Part shown: piece after piece, positions 45,731 through 54,966 of the stretch
How positions within the stretch are numbered: the first letter of the stretch is position 1
How the letters are laid out: the number at the start of each line of letters is the position of its first letter
Assembly (NCBI RefSeq): GCF_000015725.1
Contig: NC_008825.1
Location: 1,984,001 to 2,048,000, forward strand
DNA: 64,000 bases
Reading direction: 5' to 3'
DNA from: Methylibium petroleiphilum PM1
GTDB lineage: Bacteria; Pseudomonadota; Gammaproteobacteria; Burkholderiales; Burkholderiaceae_C
Translations under genes and position numbers: made by a program
Notes under the pieces: generated by a model
The model's input: only the letters and a program-made list of their open reading frames with translations
What the model was told of the DNA's origin: nothing
Databases searched by the model: none

Positions 45731-46585
45731 TCAGCCCTGCACGAAATGGGCGCTCACCGCATCGGCCCGGTAGCCGTCGTCGAGGACGAGCGGATCGAGG
45801 CGATGCCGGTGGAACAGCGCCTGCAACGCGGCGCGCCGCCCGGCCTGGACGGCGCGCCAGCGCTCGCGCAGCGCCGGCCGCACCCAGACCAGCGTCTGCT
45901 CGCCGCTTTCGGGGTCGGCCAGCTGGATCAGGCCGTTGCGGGGCGGGTCGAACTCCTGCCGATCCCACACCATCACCGGCACCACCTCGTGATGGGCCAG
46001 CCCCCCCAGCACGGTCTCGAGATCGGCGATCGGCAGGTGGAAATCGGACACCAGGAAGACCAGCGCGCGCCGGTGCGGCAGCGCACGCGCCGCCTCAGCC
46101 AGACCGATCGCCGAGCCCTGCGGATCGAGCCGGCGCAGGCGTTGCGCCAGCAGGCCGCCGAGGCCGCGCCGGCGCGTCGGCGGCAGCAGCCAGTCGCGCC
46201 GCAACCGCTCGTCGCAACCGATGAAGCCGAAGGAGTCGCCGGCGCGCCACGCCGACTCGGCCGCTGCCTGCGTGAAGTCGGCCAGCACGTCGAGCTTGCG
46301 GCGCACGCCGCGGTAGCCCATCGAGGCAGACAGGTCCGCGATCACGACGACCGCCACCGCCTTGCGTTCGCTGAACACGCGCACCTGCCATTGACCGAAG
46401 GCGTCGCGCAGGCTGGCGTGCACGTCGATGCGCCGCGTGTCGGGCGCTTGCGTGAGCGGCACGTGGCCGCGGAACTCGAGGCCGGCCTCGCCGCGCCGGC
46501 TGCGGTGCGCACCCGGCACGTGGCCGGCGGCGCCGTGCCGCACACGGTAGTGGAACTCGCGCACTGCAGGGGCCGCCGGCTTCAC
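45731..46585 (-). CDS. mxaS: DUF58 protein, MxaS-like
   Basis: 284 aa from GTG 46585, overlapping the MoxR stop (CCGTGA), with AAGGTGG upstream. DUF58/VWA-like fold: N-terminal FHYRVRHGAAGHVPGAHRS, ADLSASMGYRG (degenerate MIDAS) and FLVSDFHLP. DUF58 proteins accompany MoxR ATPases and act as their VWA partner. No TM helix, so cytoplasmic. Confidence 0.72.
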   Translation of the reverse strand: MKPAAPAVREFHYRVRHGAAGHVPGAHRSRRGEAGLEFRGHVPLTQAPDTRRIDVHASLRDAFGQWQVRVFSERKAVAVVVIADLSASMGYRGVRRKLDVLADFTQAAAESAWRAGDSFGFIGCDERLRRDWLLPPTRRRGLGGLLAQRLRRLDPQGSAIGLAEAARALPHRRALVFLVSDFHLPIADLETVLGGLAHHEVVPVMVWDRQEFDPPRNGLIQLADPESGEQTLVWVRPALRERWRAVQAGRRAALQALFHRHRLDPLVLDDGYRADAVSAHFVQG

Positions 46586-47604
46586 GGCGCGGCCACCTTC
46601 GAGACGATGCCCTCCATGAGGGCCGCAATGATCTCGGTGCGCCGCAATTCGTAGACCGGCTGCAGGCAAAGGCGGTGGGCGATGGTCTCGTAGAACACCG
46701 AGCGCAGGTCCTCCGGCGTGGCGTAGCTGCGGCCGTCCAGCCAGGCTGCAGTACGCGCGGCCCGCAGCATCAGACTCATGCCGCGCGGGCTGGCGCCCGC
46801 GAGCATCAGGTCGGCGGTGTCGGCCTCATCCAGTGCCACGCCGTAGTCGGCCGGCGCGGCGGTGGCGCGCCACAGGTGCAGCGCATAGTCGCGCAGCGCC
46901 TCGGACGCCTGCACGCCGCGCTGCACCGCCGCCGCCACGGCCGGCAACTCGCGGTAGGGCAGCATGCCGGCCGGCAACTCGTCGATCAGCGCATCGGTGT
47001 CGTGGAAGCGCGGGTCGAACATCAGCGCGCGGCGATCCTCGTCGCTGGCCGGCGCGTCGATGGTGATCTCCATCATGAAGCGGTCGCGCGCCGCGGAGGA
47101 GATCTCGAAGGTCTCCTCGCGTTCGACACGGTTGCGGTCGGCGAACACCAGCAGGTGTGGGAACCGGAACTCGCGGTTGAACGCCGTCAGGCTGCGTTCG
47201 GCCATCACGCGCAGCAGCAGCGCATGCACCTGGGGGCGTGCACGGTTGATCTCGTTGAAGAAGAAGATGGCCAGCTCGTCGCCGTGCTGCGTCAACGGTC
47301 CCGGGTCGACCTGCGGTCGCCCCTCGCTGCTGATGTGTGTGTGGTAGACGAGGTCGTTGGGCATCAGGTCGATCGTGCCCTCGGTGCGCCCGAAAGCGCC
47401 ACCGATCAGGTGCGCCACGCTGCGCAGCAGCGTCGTCTTGCCGACTCCCACGTCGCCCTGCAACAGCACGTGTCCGCGGGCGAACACCGCCATCGTGATC
47501 AACCGCAGGGCGCGCTGCTGCCCGATCACTGCGCGCGCCGCCAGCGACTCCAGCTGCAGCGCCCGCTCGCGCCAGTCGCTCAGCTGCGCGTCATTCAACT
47601 CCAT
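46582..47604 (-). CDS. mxaR: MoxR-family AAA+ ATPase, MxaR-like
   Basis: 340 aa; AAGGAG ribosome binding site. Walker A GDVGVGKTT (residues 50-58), Walker B FFFNEINRA, sensor region FADRNRVEREETFEI and a C-terminal lid with ASPRGMSLMLRAARTAAWLDGR. MoxR ATPases act as chaperone-like factors for assembly of enzymes with metal cofactors. First gene of the six-gene operon; the next upstream gene is an unrelated Lrp regulator, with no mxaFJGI. Confidence 0.82.
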   Translation of the reverse strand: MELNDAQLSDWRERALQLESLAARAVIGQQRALRLITMAVFARGHVLLQGDVGVGKTTLLRSVAHLIGGAFGRTEGTIDLMPNDLVYHTHISSEGRPQVDPGPLTQHGDELAIFFFNEINRARPQVHALLLRVMAERSLTAFNREFRFPHLLVFADRNRVEREETFEISSAARDRFMMEITIDAPASDEDRRALMFDPRFHDTDALIDELPAGMLPYRELPAVAAAVQRGVQASEALRDYALHLWRATAAPADYGVALDEADTADLMLAGASPRGMSLMLRAARTAAWLDGRSYATPEDLRSVFYETIAHRLCLQPVYELRRTEIIAALMEGIVSKVAAP

Positions 47605-47710
47605 GGGGCTCCTTCGCGGGTCTGGACGGACCCGATGAAAACGAGCATGTCAAAGCCATGAGACGAACACAAGCTGCGGGCTTCCCCGTGGTGCTCCGCA
47701 AAGGAGCAAA

Positions 47711-48202
47711 TCAGACCTGCAGAGCTGTCGTCTTCTTGACCGTGCGCAGCACGAGCATCGAATTCGACCGCAGCACGCCCGGCAGGCGCATCAGCACCTG
47801 GGTGTGGAAGCGCTCCAGGTCGTCCGCATCCTTGTAGGTGAAGCGGATCAGGTAGTCGTTGGTGCCGGCGACGTAGAAGCAGTCGAGGATGCTCGGCACG
47901 TCGAGCACGGCCCGCTCGAAGGCCTCGATCGCCACCGTGGTCAGCCGCTCCAGGTTGACGATCGTGTAGCTGGTGCCCGGCTGGCCGACGGCGCGCGGGT
48001 TGATCAGTGCCACGTAGCCGGCGATCACCCCGCCGTCCTCGAGCTGCTTGACCCGTCGCAGGCAGGCTGAGGGCGACAGATGGACGCGCTGCGCGAGGTC
48101 CTGGTTCGAGACCCGGCCGTCGGTCTGGAGCTCGCGCAGGATGCTCCGGTCGACGGCATCGAGCTGCGCATCCGATTGCTTGCGATCCTGCTTGTTTGCC
48201 AT
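47711..48202 (-). CDS. Lrp/AsnC-family transcriptional regulator
   Basis: 163 aa. N-terminal winged helix (LDAVDRSILRELQTDGRVSNQDLAQRVHLSPSACLRRVK) and C-terminal RAM ligand-binding domain (about 75-150: VPSILDCFYVAGTNDYLIR). It is divergent from the aminotransferase at the head of the polyamine island, so it probably controls that island in response to an amino acid or polyamine; the ligand is unknown. Confidence 0.9.
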   Translation of the reverse strand: MANKQDRKQSDAQLDAVDRSILRELQTDGRVSNQDLAQRVHLSPSACLRRVKQLEDGGVIAGYVALINPRAVGQPGTSYTIVNLERLTTVAIEAFERAVLDVPSILDCFYVAGTNDYLIRFTYKDADDLERFHTQVLMRLPGVLRSNSMLVLRTVKKTTALQV

Positions 48203-48361
48203 CGTATTTCAGGATTTATTGATTTATTCGAATTTTATGCGAATCACGCGGGTTCATCCCGGCCGTTTGCGCAAGCACATTGCGTCACGCGACGACTAGA
48301 CTGAAGTCCAGTGACACACCGCCGCGGCAGCATGCGTCGCGCGCTTGCAAGGACCGGTTCC
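48203..48361. promoter_or_regulatory. AT-rich divergent control region, lrp-type gene / aminotransferase
   Basis: The first 45 bases after the regulator start are AT-rich (GATTTATTGATTTATTCGAA, TTTTATGCGAATC) and contain the palindrome ATTCGAAT (48226-48233), the kind of site Lrp-family proteins bind. The right part is GC-rich and ends with the AAGGA ribosome binding site of the aminotransferase. Confidence 0.45.
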
Positions 48362-49669
48362 ATGACCACAGACCTCGACGCCTACTGGATGCCCTTCACC
48401 GCCAACCGGCAGTTCAAGAAGGCGCCGCGGCTGTTGTCCAAGGCCTCGGGCATGCATTTCTGGACGCCCGAGGGCCGCGAGGTGCTGGACGGCATCGCCG
48501 GGCTGTGGTGCGTCAACGCGGGCCACGCCCGCCCGAAGATCGTCGAGGCCATCCGTGCCCAGGCGCTGGAGCTCGACTTCGCTCCGCCCTTCAACATGGC
48601 TCACCCCAAGGCCTTCGAGCTGGCGGAGCGTCTGGTCCAGCTGACGCCGGCCGGGCTGAACAAGGTCTTCTACACGAACTCGGGCTCGGAGTCGGTCGAG
48701 ACCGCGCTGAAGATGGCGATCGCCTACCACCGCGCCCGCGGGGAAGGCTCGCGCACCCGGCTGATCGGTCGCGAGCGCGGCTACCACGGCGTCAACTTCG
48801 GCGGCATTTCGGTAGGCGGCATGGTCGCCAATCGCAAGATGTTCGGATCGATGCTGACCGGCGTCGATCACATCCGCCACACACACGATCCGGCGCGCAA
48901 CGCCTTCTCGATCGGCCAGCCGCAGCACGGCGCCGAACTGGCCGACGACCTGGAGCGTCTGGTGGCGCTGCACGACGCCAGCACGATCGCCGCAGTGATC
49001 GTCGAGCCGGTCGCCGGTTCCACCGGCGTGCTGCTGCCGCCGCAGGGCTACCTGGAGCGCTTGCGCGCGATCTGCGACAAGCACGGCATCCTGCTGATCT
49101 TCGACGAGGTGATCACCGGGTTCGGTCGCACCGGCGCGCCGTTCGCGGCACAGCGTTTCGGCGTTACGCCCGATCTGATGACGGTCGCCAAGGGTCTGAC
49201 CAACGGCTGCGTGCCGATGGGTGCGGTGTTCGCGAAGCAGCACATCCACGATGTGTTCATGAACGGCCCGGAGCACCTGATCGAGTTCTTCCACGGCTAC
49301 ACCTACTCCGGCCACCCACTGGCCTGCGCCGCGGCGCTCGGCACGCTCGACACCTATGCCGAGGAAGGCCTGCTGACGCGCGCGTCGGAAATGGAGGCTT
49401 ATTTCGCCGACGCGCTGCACAGCCTGAAGGGCCTGCCGCACGTGATCGACATCCGCAACATCGGGCTGGTCGGCGGCATTGAGCTGGCACCGATCGACGG
49501 CTCACCGGGCAAGCGCGCGTTCGACATCTTCCTCGAGTGCTGGGAACGCGGCGTGCTGATCCGCACCACCGGCGACACCGTGGCGCTGTCGCCGCCGCTG
49601 ATCATCTCGAAGACGCACGTCGACCAGATCGTCGGCACGCTGGCCGACGCGCTGAAACGTGCGGGCTGA
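48362..49669 (+). CDS. Class III aminotransferase, omega-amino acid:pyruvate type
   Basis: 435 aa from ATG 48362 (AAGGACC upstream). PLP-binding motifs: FDEVITGFGRTG and the lysine in TVAKGLTNG; N-terminus DAYWMPFTANRQFKK and GIAGLWCVNAGHA match beta-alanine/omega-amino acid:pyruvate transaminases. In this island it may act on putrescine, beta-alanine or cadaverine-derived amino acids. First gene of the rightward cluster. Confidence 0.88.
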   Translation: MTTDLDAYWMPFTANRQFKKAPRLLSKASGMHFWTPEGREVLDGIAGLWCVNAGHARPKIVEAIRAQALELDFAPPFNMAHPKAFELAERLVQLTPAGLNKVFYTNSGSESVETALKMAIAYHRARGEGSRTRLIGRERGYHGVNFGGISVGGMVANRKMFGSMLTGVDHIRHTHDPARNAFSIGQPQHGAELADDLERLVALHDASTIAAVIVEPVAGSTGVLLPPQGYLERLRAICDKHGILLIFDEVITGFGRTGAPFAAQRFGVTPDLMTVAKGLTNGCVPMGAVFAKQHIHDVFMNGPEHLIEFFHGYTYSGHPLACAAALGTLDTYAEEGLLTRASEMEAYFADALHSLKGLPHVIDIRNIGLVGGIELAPIDGSPGKRAFDIFLECWERGVLIRTTGDTVALSPPLIISKTHVDQIVGTLADALKRAG

Positions 49670-49740
49670 GCCCGCCCCGGCAGCCCCTTCTTCCCCTCGC
49701 GCAACCCCTTTCTCCGAGAGCACTGCCTAGCGCCTACCGT

Positions 49741-51090
49741 ATGAGCCTCCTTCGCGCCGATCAGGACCTCACGCGAGACTCGTATTACGCCGCCACCGCG
49801 CCGCGTGAGGCGGATCTGCCGCCGTTGCAGGAGGACCTGACAGCCGATGTCGCGGTGGTCGGCGGTGGCCTGGCCGGCCTGTCGGCCGCCATCGAACTGG
49901 CCGATCGCGGCTTCAACGTGGTGCTGCTCGAGGCGCGGCAGATCGGCTGGGGGGCTTCCGGCCGCAACGGCGGCCAGGCGATCCATGGGCTGGCCTGCGA
50001 CCAGTCGGAGATCGAGGCGCAACTCGGGCTCGCCGAGGCGCAGCGCATCTGGAACATGTCGATCGAGGCGCTCGACCTGATCCGCGCGCGCTGCCGCCGC
50101 TTTGCCATCGACTGCGACTGGCAGGACGGCTACCTGGGCCTGGCCGTCAATGCTCGCAAGGCGCGCGAACTGCAGACCTGGCACGAGCGCATGGCCAGCG
50201 TCTACGGCTACCCAATGCAGTGGATCGCTCCCGACGAACTGCCCCGCTGGATCGCCAGCCCGCGTTTCCACAGCGGCCTGCACGATGCGCGCTCCGGTCA
50301 CCTGCACCCATTGAAGTACAGCCTGGGGTTGGCCCGCGCGGCGCGTTCACTCGGGGTGCGCCTGTTCGAGCACTCCGCGGTCACCGCGCTCGAACAGGCC
50401 GCGGCCCCCGGCACCTCCAGCACCGTGCGCACCGCGTACGGCAGCGTGCGGGCACGGCAGGTGCTGCTGGCTGGCAATGTCTACCTGCAGGAGCTCGCGC
50501 CGCAGATCGCACCGTCGCTCAACGCCCGCATCATGCCGGTCGGCACCTACATCGTGTGTTCCGAGCCGCTCGATCAGGCTCGCTGCGACGCCCTGATCCC
50601 GTCGCGCTCGGCGGTGTGCGACACCAACTTCGTGCTTGACTACTTCCGGCCGACCGCCGACGCCCGCCTGCTGTACGGCGGCCGCGTGAGCTACAGCACG
50701 GTGACTCCGGCGAACCTCGCGGCAGGCATGCAGCAGCGCATGGTCGCCACCTTCCCCCAACTCGCCGGCACGCGCATCGACCACGCCTGGGGCGGCTTCG
50801 TCGACATCTCGATGAATCGAGCACCCGATTTCGGGCGCCTGCCCGCACGCGGTGCGGGCGGCGGCGCGGCCACCGCGTCGAACATCTATTACCTGCAAGG
50901 CTTCTCCGGTCACGGGCTGGCGCTCACCGGGCTGGCCGGCCAACTGGTGGCCGAGGCGATGGCCGGCGACGCCTCGCGCTTCGACACCTTCGCACGCCTG
51001 AAACACCACGCCTTTCCCGGCGGCCGTCTGCTGCGCACGCCCGCGCTGGTGCTCGGCATGGCGTACTACCGACTGAAGGACGCCCTGTGA
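49741..51090 (+). CDS. puuB: FAD-dependent oxidoreductase, gamma-glutamylputrescine oxidase type
   Basis: 449 aa. DAO-family FAD fold: VVGGGLAGLSAAIELADRG near residue 40, GASGRNGGQ, and a C-terminal QGFSGHGLALTGLAG. PuuB oxidises gamma-glutamylputrescine to the aldehyde with release of ammonia and H2O2. Adjacent puuD- and puuA-like genes support the assignment. Confidence 0.88.
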   Translation: MSLLRADQDLTRDSYYAATAPREADLPPLQEDLTADVAVVGGGLAGLSAAIELADRGFNVVLLEARQIGWGASGRNGGQAIHGLACDQSEIEAQLGLAEAQRIWNMSIEALDLIRARCRRFAIDCDWQDGYLGLAVNARKARELQTWHERMASVYGYPMQWIAPDELPRWIASPRFHSGLHDARSGHLHPLKYSLGLARAARSLGVRLFEHSAVTALEQAAAPGTSSTVRTAYGSVRARQVLLAGNVYLQELAPQIAPSLNARIMPVGTYIVCSEPLDQARCDALIPSRSAVCDTNFVLDYFRPTADARLLYGGRVSYSTVTPANLAAGMQQRMVATFPQLAGTRIDHAWGGFVDISMNRAPDFGRLPARGAGGGAATASNIYYLQGFSGHGLALTGLAGQLVAEAMAGDASRFDTFARLKHHAFPGGRLLRTPALVLGMAYYRLKDAL

Positions 51091-51214
51091 TGCCCTTCCG
51101 CCCCCTCCTCCGTCCTGGCGAGACAGTCTGCTGCAGCCGTGGCATGCTGCTTGCACACCATGGCTGCATCCGGCATGCCTCGCACCCCGACTGTGCTCCT
51201 GTGCGACTCGCCTC

Positions 51215-52018
51215 ATGAACCGCCCTGACCTCCCTCGCGCTCCGGCCCGCGCTGTCGTGCTGGTGCCGGCCTGCAACCGCATCATCGGCCTGCACCCCTT
51301 CCACGTGGCCGGGCAGAAGTACATCGACGCGGTTCGCCTGGCCGGCTGCCTGCCGCTGGTGGTGCCATCGGCCCAGGCGCACGAGATCGATGAGTTGCTC
51401 GACCTCGCCGACGGCGTGTTCCTGACCGGCTCGCCAAGCAACGTGCACCCGCGCCACTTCGACGAGGTGGTGCACGACCCCAGCCTGCCGCTCGACCCGG
51501 TGCGCGACGACTGGACGCTGCCGCTGATCCCGCGTGCGCTCGAGCGCGGCATCCCGCTGTTCGCCATCTGCCGCGGCTTCCAGGAAACCAACGTGGCCCT
51601 GGGTGGCACGCTGCACCAGGCGGTGCAGGAGCGGCCGGGACTGATGGACCATCGCTCTGACGACGCCCAGGCGGTGGACGTGCAGTACGGCCCGGCTCAC
51701 GCCGTGAGCGTGGTCCCCGGCGGCCTGCTCGACACCCTGCTCGGCGGCGCCGACTTCAAGGTCAACAGCCTGCACGGCCAGGGCGTGAACCGCCTGGCCC
51801 CGGGGCTGCGCGCAGAGGCTACAGCCCCGGACGGCATCATCGAGGCTTTCAGCCTGCCTTCGGCGCCGGCCTTCAACCTCGGGGTGCAGTGGCACCCCGA
51901 ATGGCAGGCGCGCGACAACCCGGTGTCGATGAAGCTGCTGCGCGCCTTCGGTGACGCCTGCCGCAGCTTCCGTGAACTCAACCGTGAATCCGTCCGCGAG
52001 CGTCCTCGCGTGCCCTAG
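51215..52018 (+). CDS. puuD: Gamma-glutamyl-gamma-aminobutyrate hydrolase
   Basis: 267 aa. Class I glutamine-amidotransferase-like peptidase C26: nucleophile Cys in FAICRGFQE (about residue 114) and His/Glu in VQWHPEWQ. It releases GABA and glutamate from gamma-glutamyl-GABA. 125 bases after puuB. Confidence 0.9.
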   Translation: MNRPDLPRAPARAVVLVPACNRIIGLHPFHVAGQKYIDAVRLAGCLPLVVPSAQAHEIDELLDLADGVFLTGSPSNVHPRHFDEVVHDPSLPLDPVRDDWTLPLIPRALERGIPLFAICRGFQETNVALGGTLHQAVQERPGLMDHRSDDAQAVDVQYGPAHAVSVVPGGLLDTLLGGADFKVNSLHGQGVNRLAPGLRAEATAPDGIIEAFSLPSAPAFNLGVQWHPEWQARDNPVSMKLLRAFGDACRSFRELNRESVRERPRVP

Positions 52019-52029
52019 ATCCCTGCCAG

Positions 52030-52050
52030 GCTCCGCAACGACCGCGGAGC
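52030..52050 (+). other. Hairpin between puuD and puuA
   Basis: GCTCCGC (52030-52036)/GCGGAGC (52044-52050), 7-bp perfect stem, loop AACGACC, no U-run. It may act as an mRNA-processing or stabilising element between the two genes. Confidence 0.35.
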
Positions 52051-52109
52051 TCGATGCGACGGCGCGCCGCTCCCCTCCCAAAGCGCGCAGCGAATGAAAC
52101 AGGTGACTT

Positions 52110-53477
52110 ATGGTGGTCCGCGACAACTTCACATTCAGCGAACTCGAACAGTGGCTCAACGAACGCCGCGTGACGGAGATCGAGTGCCTCGTGCCCGATC
52201 TCACCGGCGTGGCACGCGGCAAGATCCTGCCGCGCGAGAAGTTCACCGAAGACCGCGGCATGCGGCTGCCCGAGGCGGTGGTCGCGATGGGCGTGACCGG
52301 CGAATTCCCGGAGGAAGGGCCGTACTACGACGTCATCAGCCCGACCGACCAGGACATGCACCTGCGTCCCGACCCGACCACGGTGCGTATCGTGCCCTGG
52401 GCGACCGACCCCACCGCGCAGGTGATCCACGACTGCTTCGACCGCAACGGCAAGCTGGTGCCGTTCGCGCCGCGTTCGGTGCTGCGCCGGGTCTGCGAGC
52501 TGTTCGAGTCCGAGGGCTGGAATCCGGTGGTCGCGCCCGAACTGGAGTTCTACCTGGTGGCGCGCAACACCGATCCCGACGTGCCGCTGAAGGCCCCGGT
52601 CGGCCGCAGCGGCCGCTCCGAGACCTCGCGCCAGGCCTACTCGATCGATGCGGTCAACGAGTTCGATCCGCTGTTCGAGGACGTGTACGACTACTGCGAG
52701 AAGATGGAGCTCAACGTCGACACGCTGATCCACGAAGTGGGTGCCGGCCAGATGGAGATCAACTTCTTCCACGCCCACCCGCTGGGTCTGGCCGACGAGG
52801 TGTTCTTCTTCAAGCGTACGGTGCGCGAGGCGGCGATGCGCCACAACATGTTCGCCACCTTCATGGCCAAGCCGATCGCCGGCGAGCCGGGCAGCGCGAT
52901 GCACATCCACCAGAGCATCGTCAGCAAGGCCACCGGCCGCAACATCTTCAGCAATGCCGACGGCACGCCGAGCCAGGAGTTCTACTGGTACATCGGCGGC
53001 CTGCAGAAGTACGTGCCGGCGGCGATGGCGCTGTTCGCCCCCTACGTGAACAGCTACCGCCGCCTGGTGCGCTCGAACGCCGCACCGATCAACATCCAGT
53101 GGGGCACCGACAACCGCACCGTCGGCATCCGCTCGCCGGTCGCCACCGCGGCCGCCCGACGCATCGAGAACCGCGTCATCGGCGCCGACGCCAACCCCTA
53201 CGCTGCGCTGGCCGCCACGCTGGCCTGCGGTTACCTGGGCATCAAGAACCGCATCGAGCCCACGCCGGAATGCAAGGGCGACGCCTACCTGGGCGACTTC
53301 CAGCTGCCGCGCAGCCTGGGCGAGGCGCTCGAGCTGCTGCGTGCCGAGAAGGATCTGGCCGAGGTGCTGGGCGAGTCCTTCGTCACCGTCTACACCGAGG
53401 TCAAGGAGATCGAATACGCCGAGTTCATGAAGGTGATCTCACCGTGGGAGCGTGAACACCTCCTCCTGCACGTCTGA
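52110..53477 (+). CDS. puuA: Glutamine synthetase family protein, gamma-glutamylputrescine synthetase type
   Basis: 455 aa. GS fold: N-terminal beta-grasp (about 15-105: CLVPDLTGVARGKILP), catalytic domain with APELEFYL, GAGQMEINF, MHIHQS and NRTVGIR. PuuA ligates glutamate to putrescine with ATP. In other bacteria such genes are called glnA3 or spuI. A spuC-type aminotransferase gene follows 18 bases after its stop. Confidence 0.9.
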   Translation: MVVRDNFTFSELEQWLNERRVTEIECLVPDLTGVARGKILPREKFTEDRGMRLPEAVVAMGVTGEFPEEGPYYDVISPTDQDMHLRPDPTTVRIVPWATDPTAQVIHDCFDRNGKLVPFAPRSVLRRVCELFESEGWNPVVAPELEFYLVARNTDPDVPLKAPVGRSGRSETSRQAYSIDAVNEFDPLFEDVYDYCEKMELNVDTLIHEVGAGQMEINFFHAHPLGLADEVFFFKRTVREAAMRHNMFATFMAKPIAGEPGSAMHIHQSIVSKATGRNIFSNADGTPSQEFYWYIGGLQKYVPAAMALFAPYVNSYRRLVRSNAAPINIQWGTDNRTVGIRSPVATAAARRIENRVIGADANPYAALAATLACGYLGIKNRIEPTPECKGDAYLGDFQLPRSLGEALELLRAEKDLAEVLGESFVTVYTEVKEIEYAEFMKVISPWEREHLLLHV

Positions 53478-53495
53478 CCGAGCGGAGCGAACGAA

Positions 53496-54875
53496 ATGAG
53501 CCGAACCACGCAAGACTGGCAGGCCGCCGACGCGGCGCACTTCCTGCACCCCTTCACCGACTTCGACGCCCTGGCGAAGAAGGGCTCGCGCATCATCGAG
53601 CGAGCCGAGAACATCTACCTCTGGGACAGCGAGGGCCACAAGATCCTCGACGCGATGAGCGGGCTGTGGTGCGTCAACGTCGGCTACGGCCGGCAGGAAC
53701 TGATCGACGCCGCGACCGCCCAGCTCAAGCAGTTGCCCTTCTACAACGCCTTCTTCCAGACCGCCACCCCGCCGGCGATCGAGCTGGCGGAGCTGCTGAG
53801 CGAGGTGACGCCGCCGCAGTTCAGGCACGTGTTCTTCTCGGGCTCCGGCTCCGAGGGGAACGACACCGTGGTGCGCATGGTGCGTCGCTACTGGGACGTG
53901 CTCGGGCAGCCCGAGCGCAAGGTGATCATCAGCCGAAACAATGCCTACCATGGCTCGACGATGGCCGGCGCCTCGCTCGGCGGCATGAGCGGCATGCACG
54001 CCCAGGGCGGCCTGCCGATCCCCGACATCACCCACATCGAGCAGCCCTACTGGTACGAGCTGGGCCGCCCGCAGGGTCTGAGCCGCGACGACTTCGGACG
54101 CCTTGCTGCAAGCTGGCTGGAGAAGAAGATCCTCGAGGTCGGGCCCGAGCGCGTGGCCGCCTTCATCGGCGAGCCGGTCCAGGGCGCCGGCGGCGTGATC
54201 ATCCCGCCGGCCACCTACTGGCCCGCCATCCAGGCGATCTGCGACAAGTACGGCATCCTGCTGGTGTCCGACGAGGTGATCTGCGGCTTCGGCCGCACCG
54301 GCCGCTGGTGGGGCTGCGAGACCATGGGCACCCGCCCCGACCTGATGACCTTCGCCAAGGGCGTGACCTCCGGCTACATCCCGCTGGGCGGCGTGATGGT
54401 CGGCGAGCGTGTCGCCCGAGTGCTGATCGAACAGGGCGGCGAGTTCAACCACGGCTATACCTACAGCGGCCATCCGGTGGCCTGCGCCGTGGCCCTGGCG
54501 AACATCCGCCTGATCCAGCGCGAGCGGCTGGTGGACCGGGTGCGCGACGACCTCGGCCCCTACCTGGCCCAGCACTTCGAGGCGCTGAAGGCCCATCCGC
54601 TGGTCGGCGACGCCGAGACCTGCGGCCTGATGGGGGCGGTGGTGCTGGCCAGGGACAAGGCCAGCGGCACGCCATTTGCATCCGATCTGGAGGTCGGCAT
54701 GGTCTGCCGTGGGCACTGCTTCGGCAACGGGCTGATCATGCGCGCGGTTGGCGACAGAATGATCATCGCGCCACCGCTGGTGATGACCCGCGACCAGATC
54801 GACGAGATGATGGTGCTGATCAAGCGTTGCCTGGATCTGACATGGGCGGACGTCAAGGCCCGGGGCTGGGTCTGA
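53496..54875 (+). CDS. spuC: Class III aminotransferase, putrescine:pyruvate (SpuC) type
   Basis: 459 aa. PLP motifs VSDEVICGFGRTG and FAKGVTSGY (Lys); the N-terminus HFLHPFTDF and SGLWCVNVGYG match SpuC-like enzymes. SpuC converts putrescine to 4-aminobutyraldehyde in Pseudomonas, so this gene offers a second degradation route beside gamma-glutamylation. Precedes the transporter genes. Confidence 0.87.
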   Translation: MSRTTQDWQAADAAHFLHPFTDFDALAKKGSRIIERAENIYLWDSEGHKILDAMSGLWCVNVGYGRQELIDAATAQLKQLPFYNAFFQTATPPAIELAELLSEVTPPQFRHVFFSGSGSEGNDTVVRMVRRYWDVLGQPERKVIISRNNAYHGSTMAGASLGGMSGMHAQGGLPIPDITHIEQPYWYELGRPQGLSRDDFGRLAASWLEKKILEVGPERVAAFIGEPVQGAGGVIIPPATYWPAIQAICDKYGILLVSDEVICGFGRTGRWWGCETMGTRPDLMTFAKGVTSGYIPLGGVMVGERVARVLIEQGGEFNHGYTYSGHPVACAVALANIRLIQRERLVDRVRDDLGPYLAQHFEALKAHPLVGDAETCGLMGAVVLARDKASGTPFASDLEVGMVCRGHCFGNGLIMRAVGDRMIIAPPLVMTRDQIDEMMVLIKRCLDLTWADVKARGWV

Positions 54876-54966
54876 CCGAATTGCCTGGGGGTCATCGTCT
54901 CGGGGAAGCTGTGCGTTAGCGCGTTGCGTTCTTACTTTGTCTTTGTCTCAACCCGGAGGATTCCAT

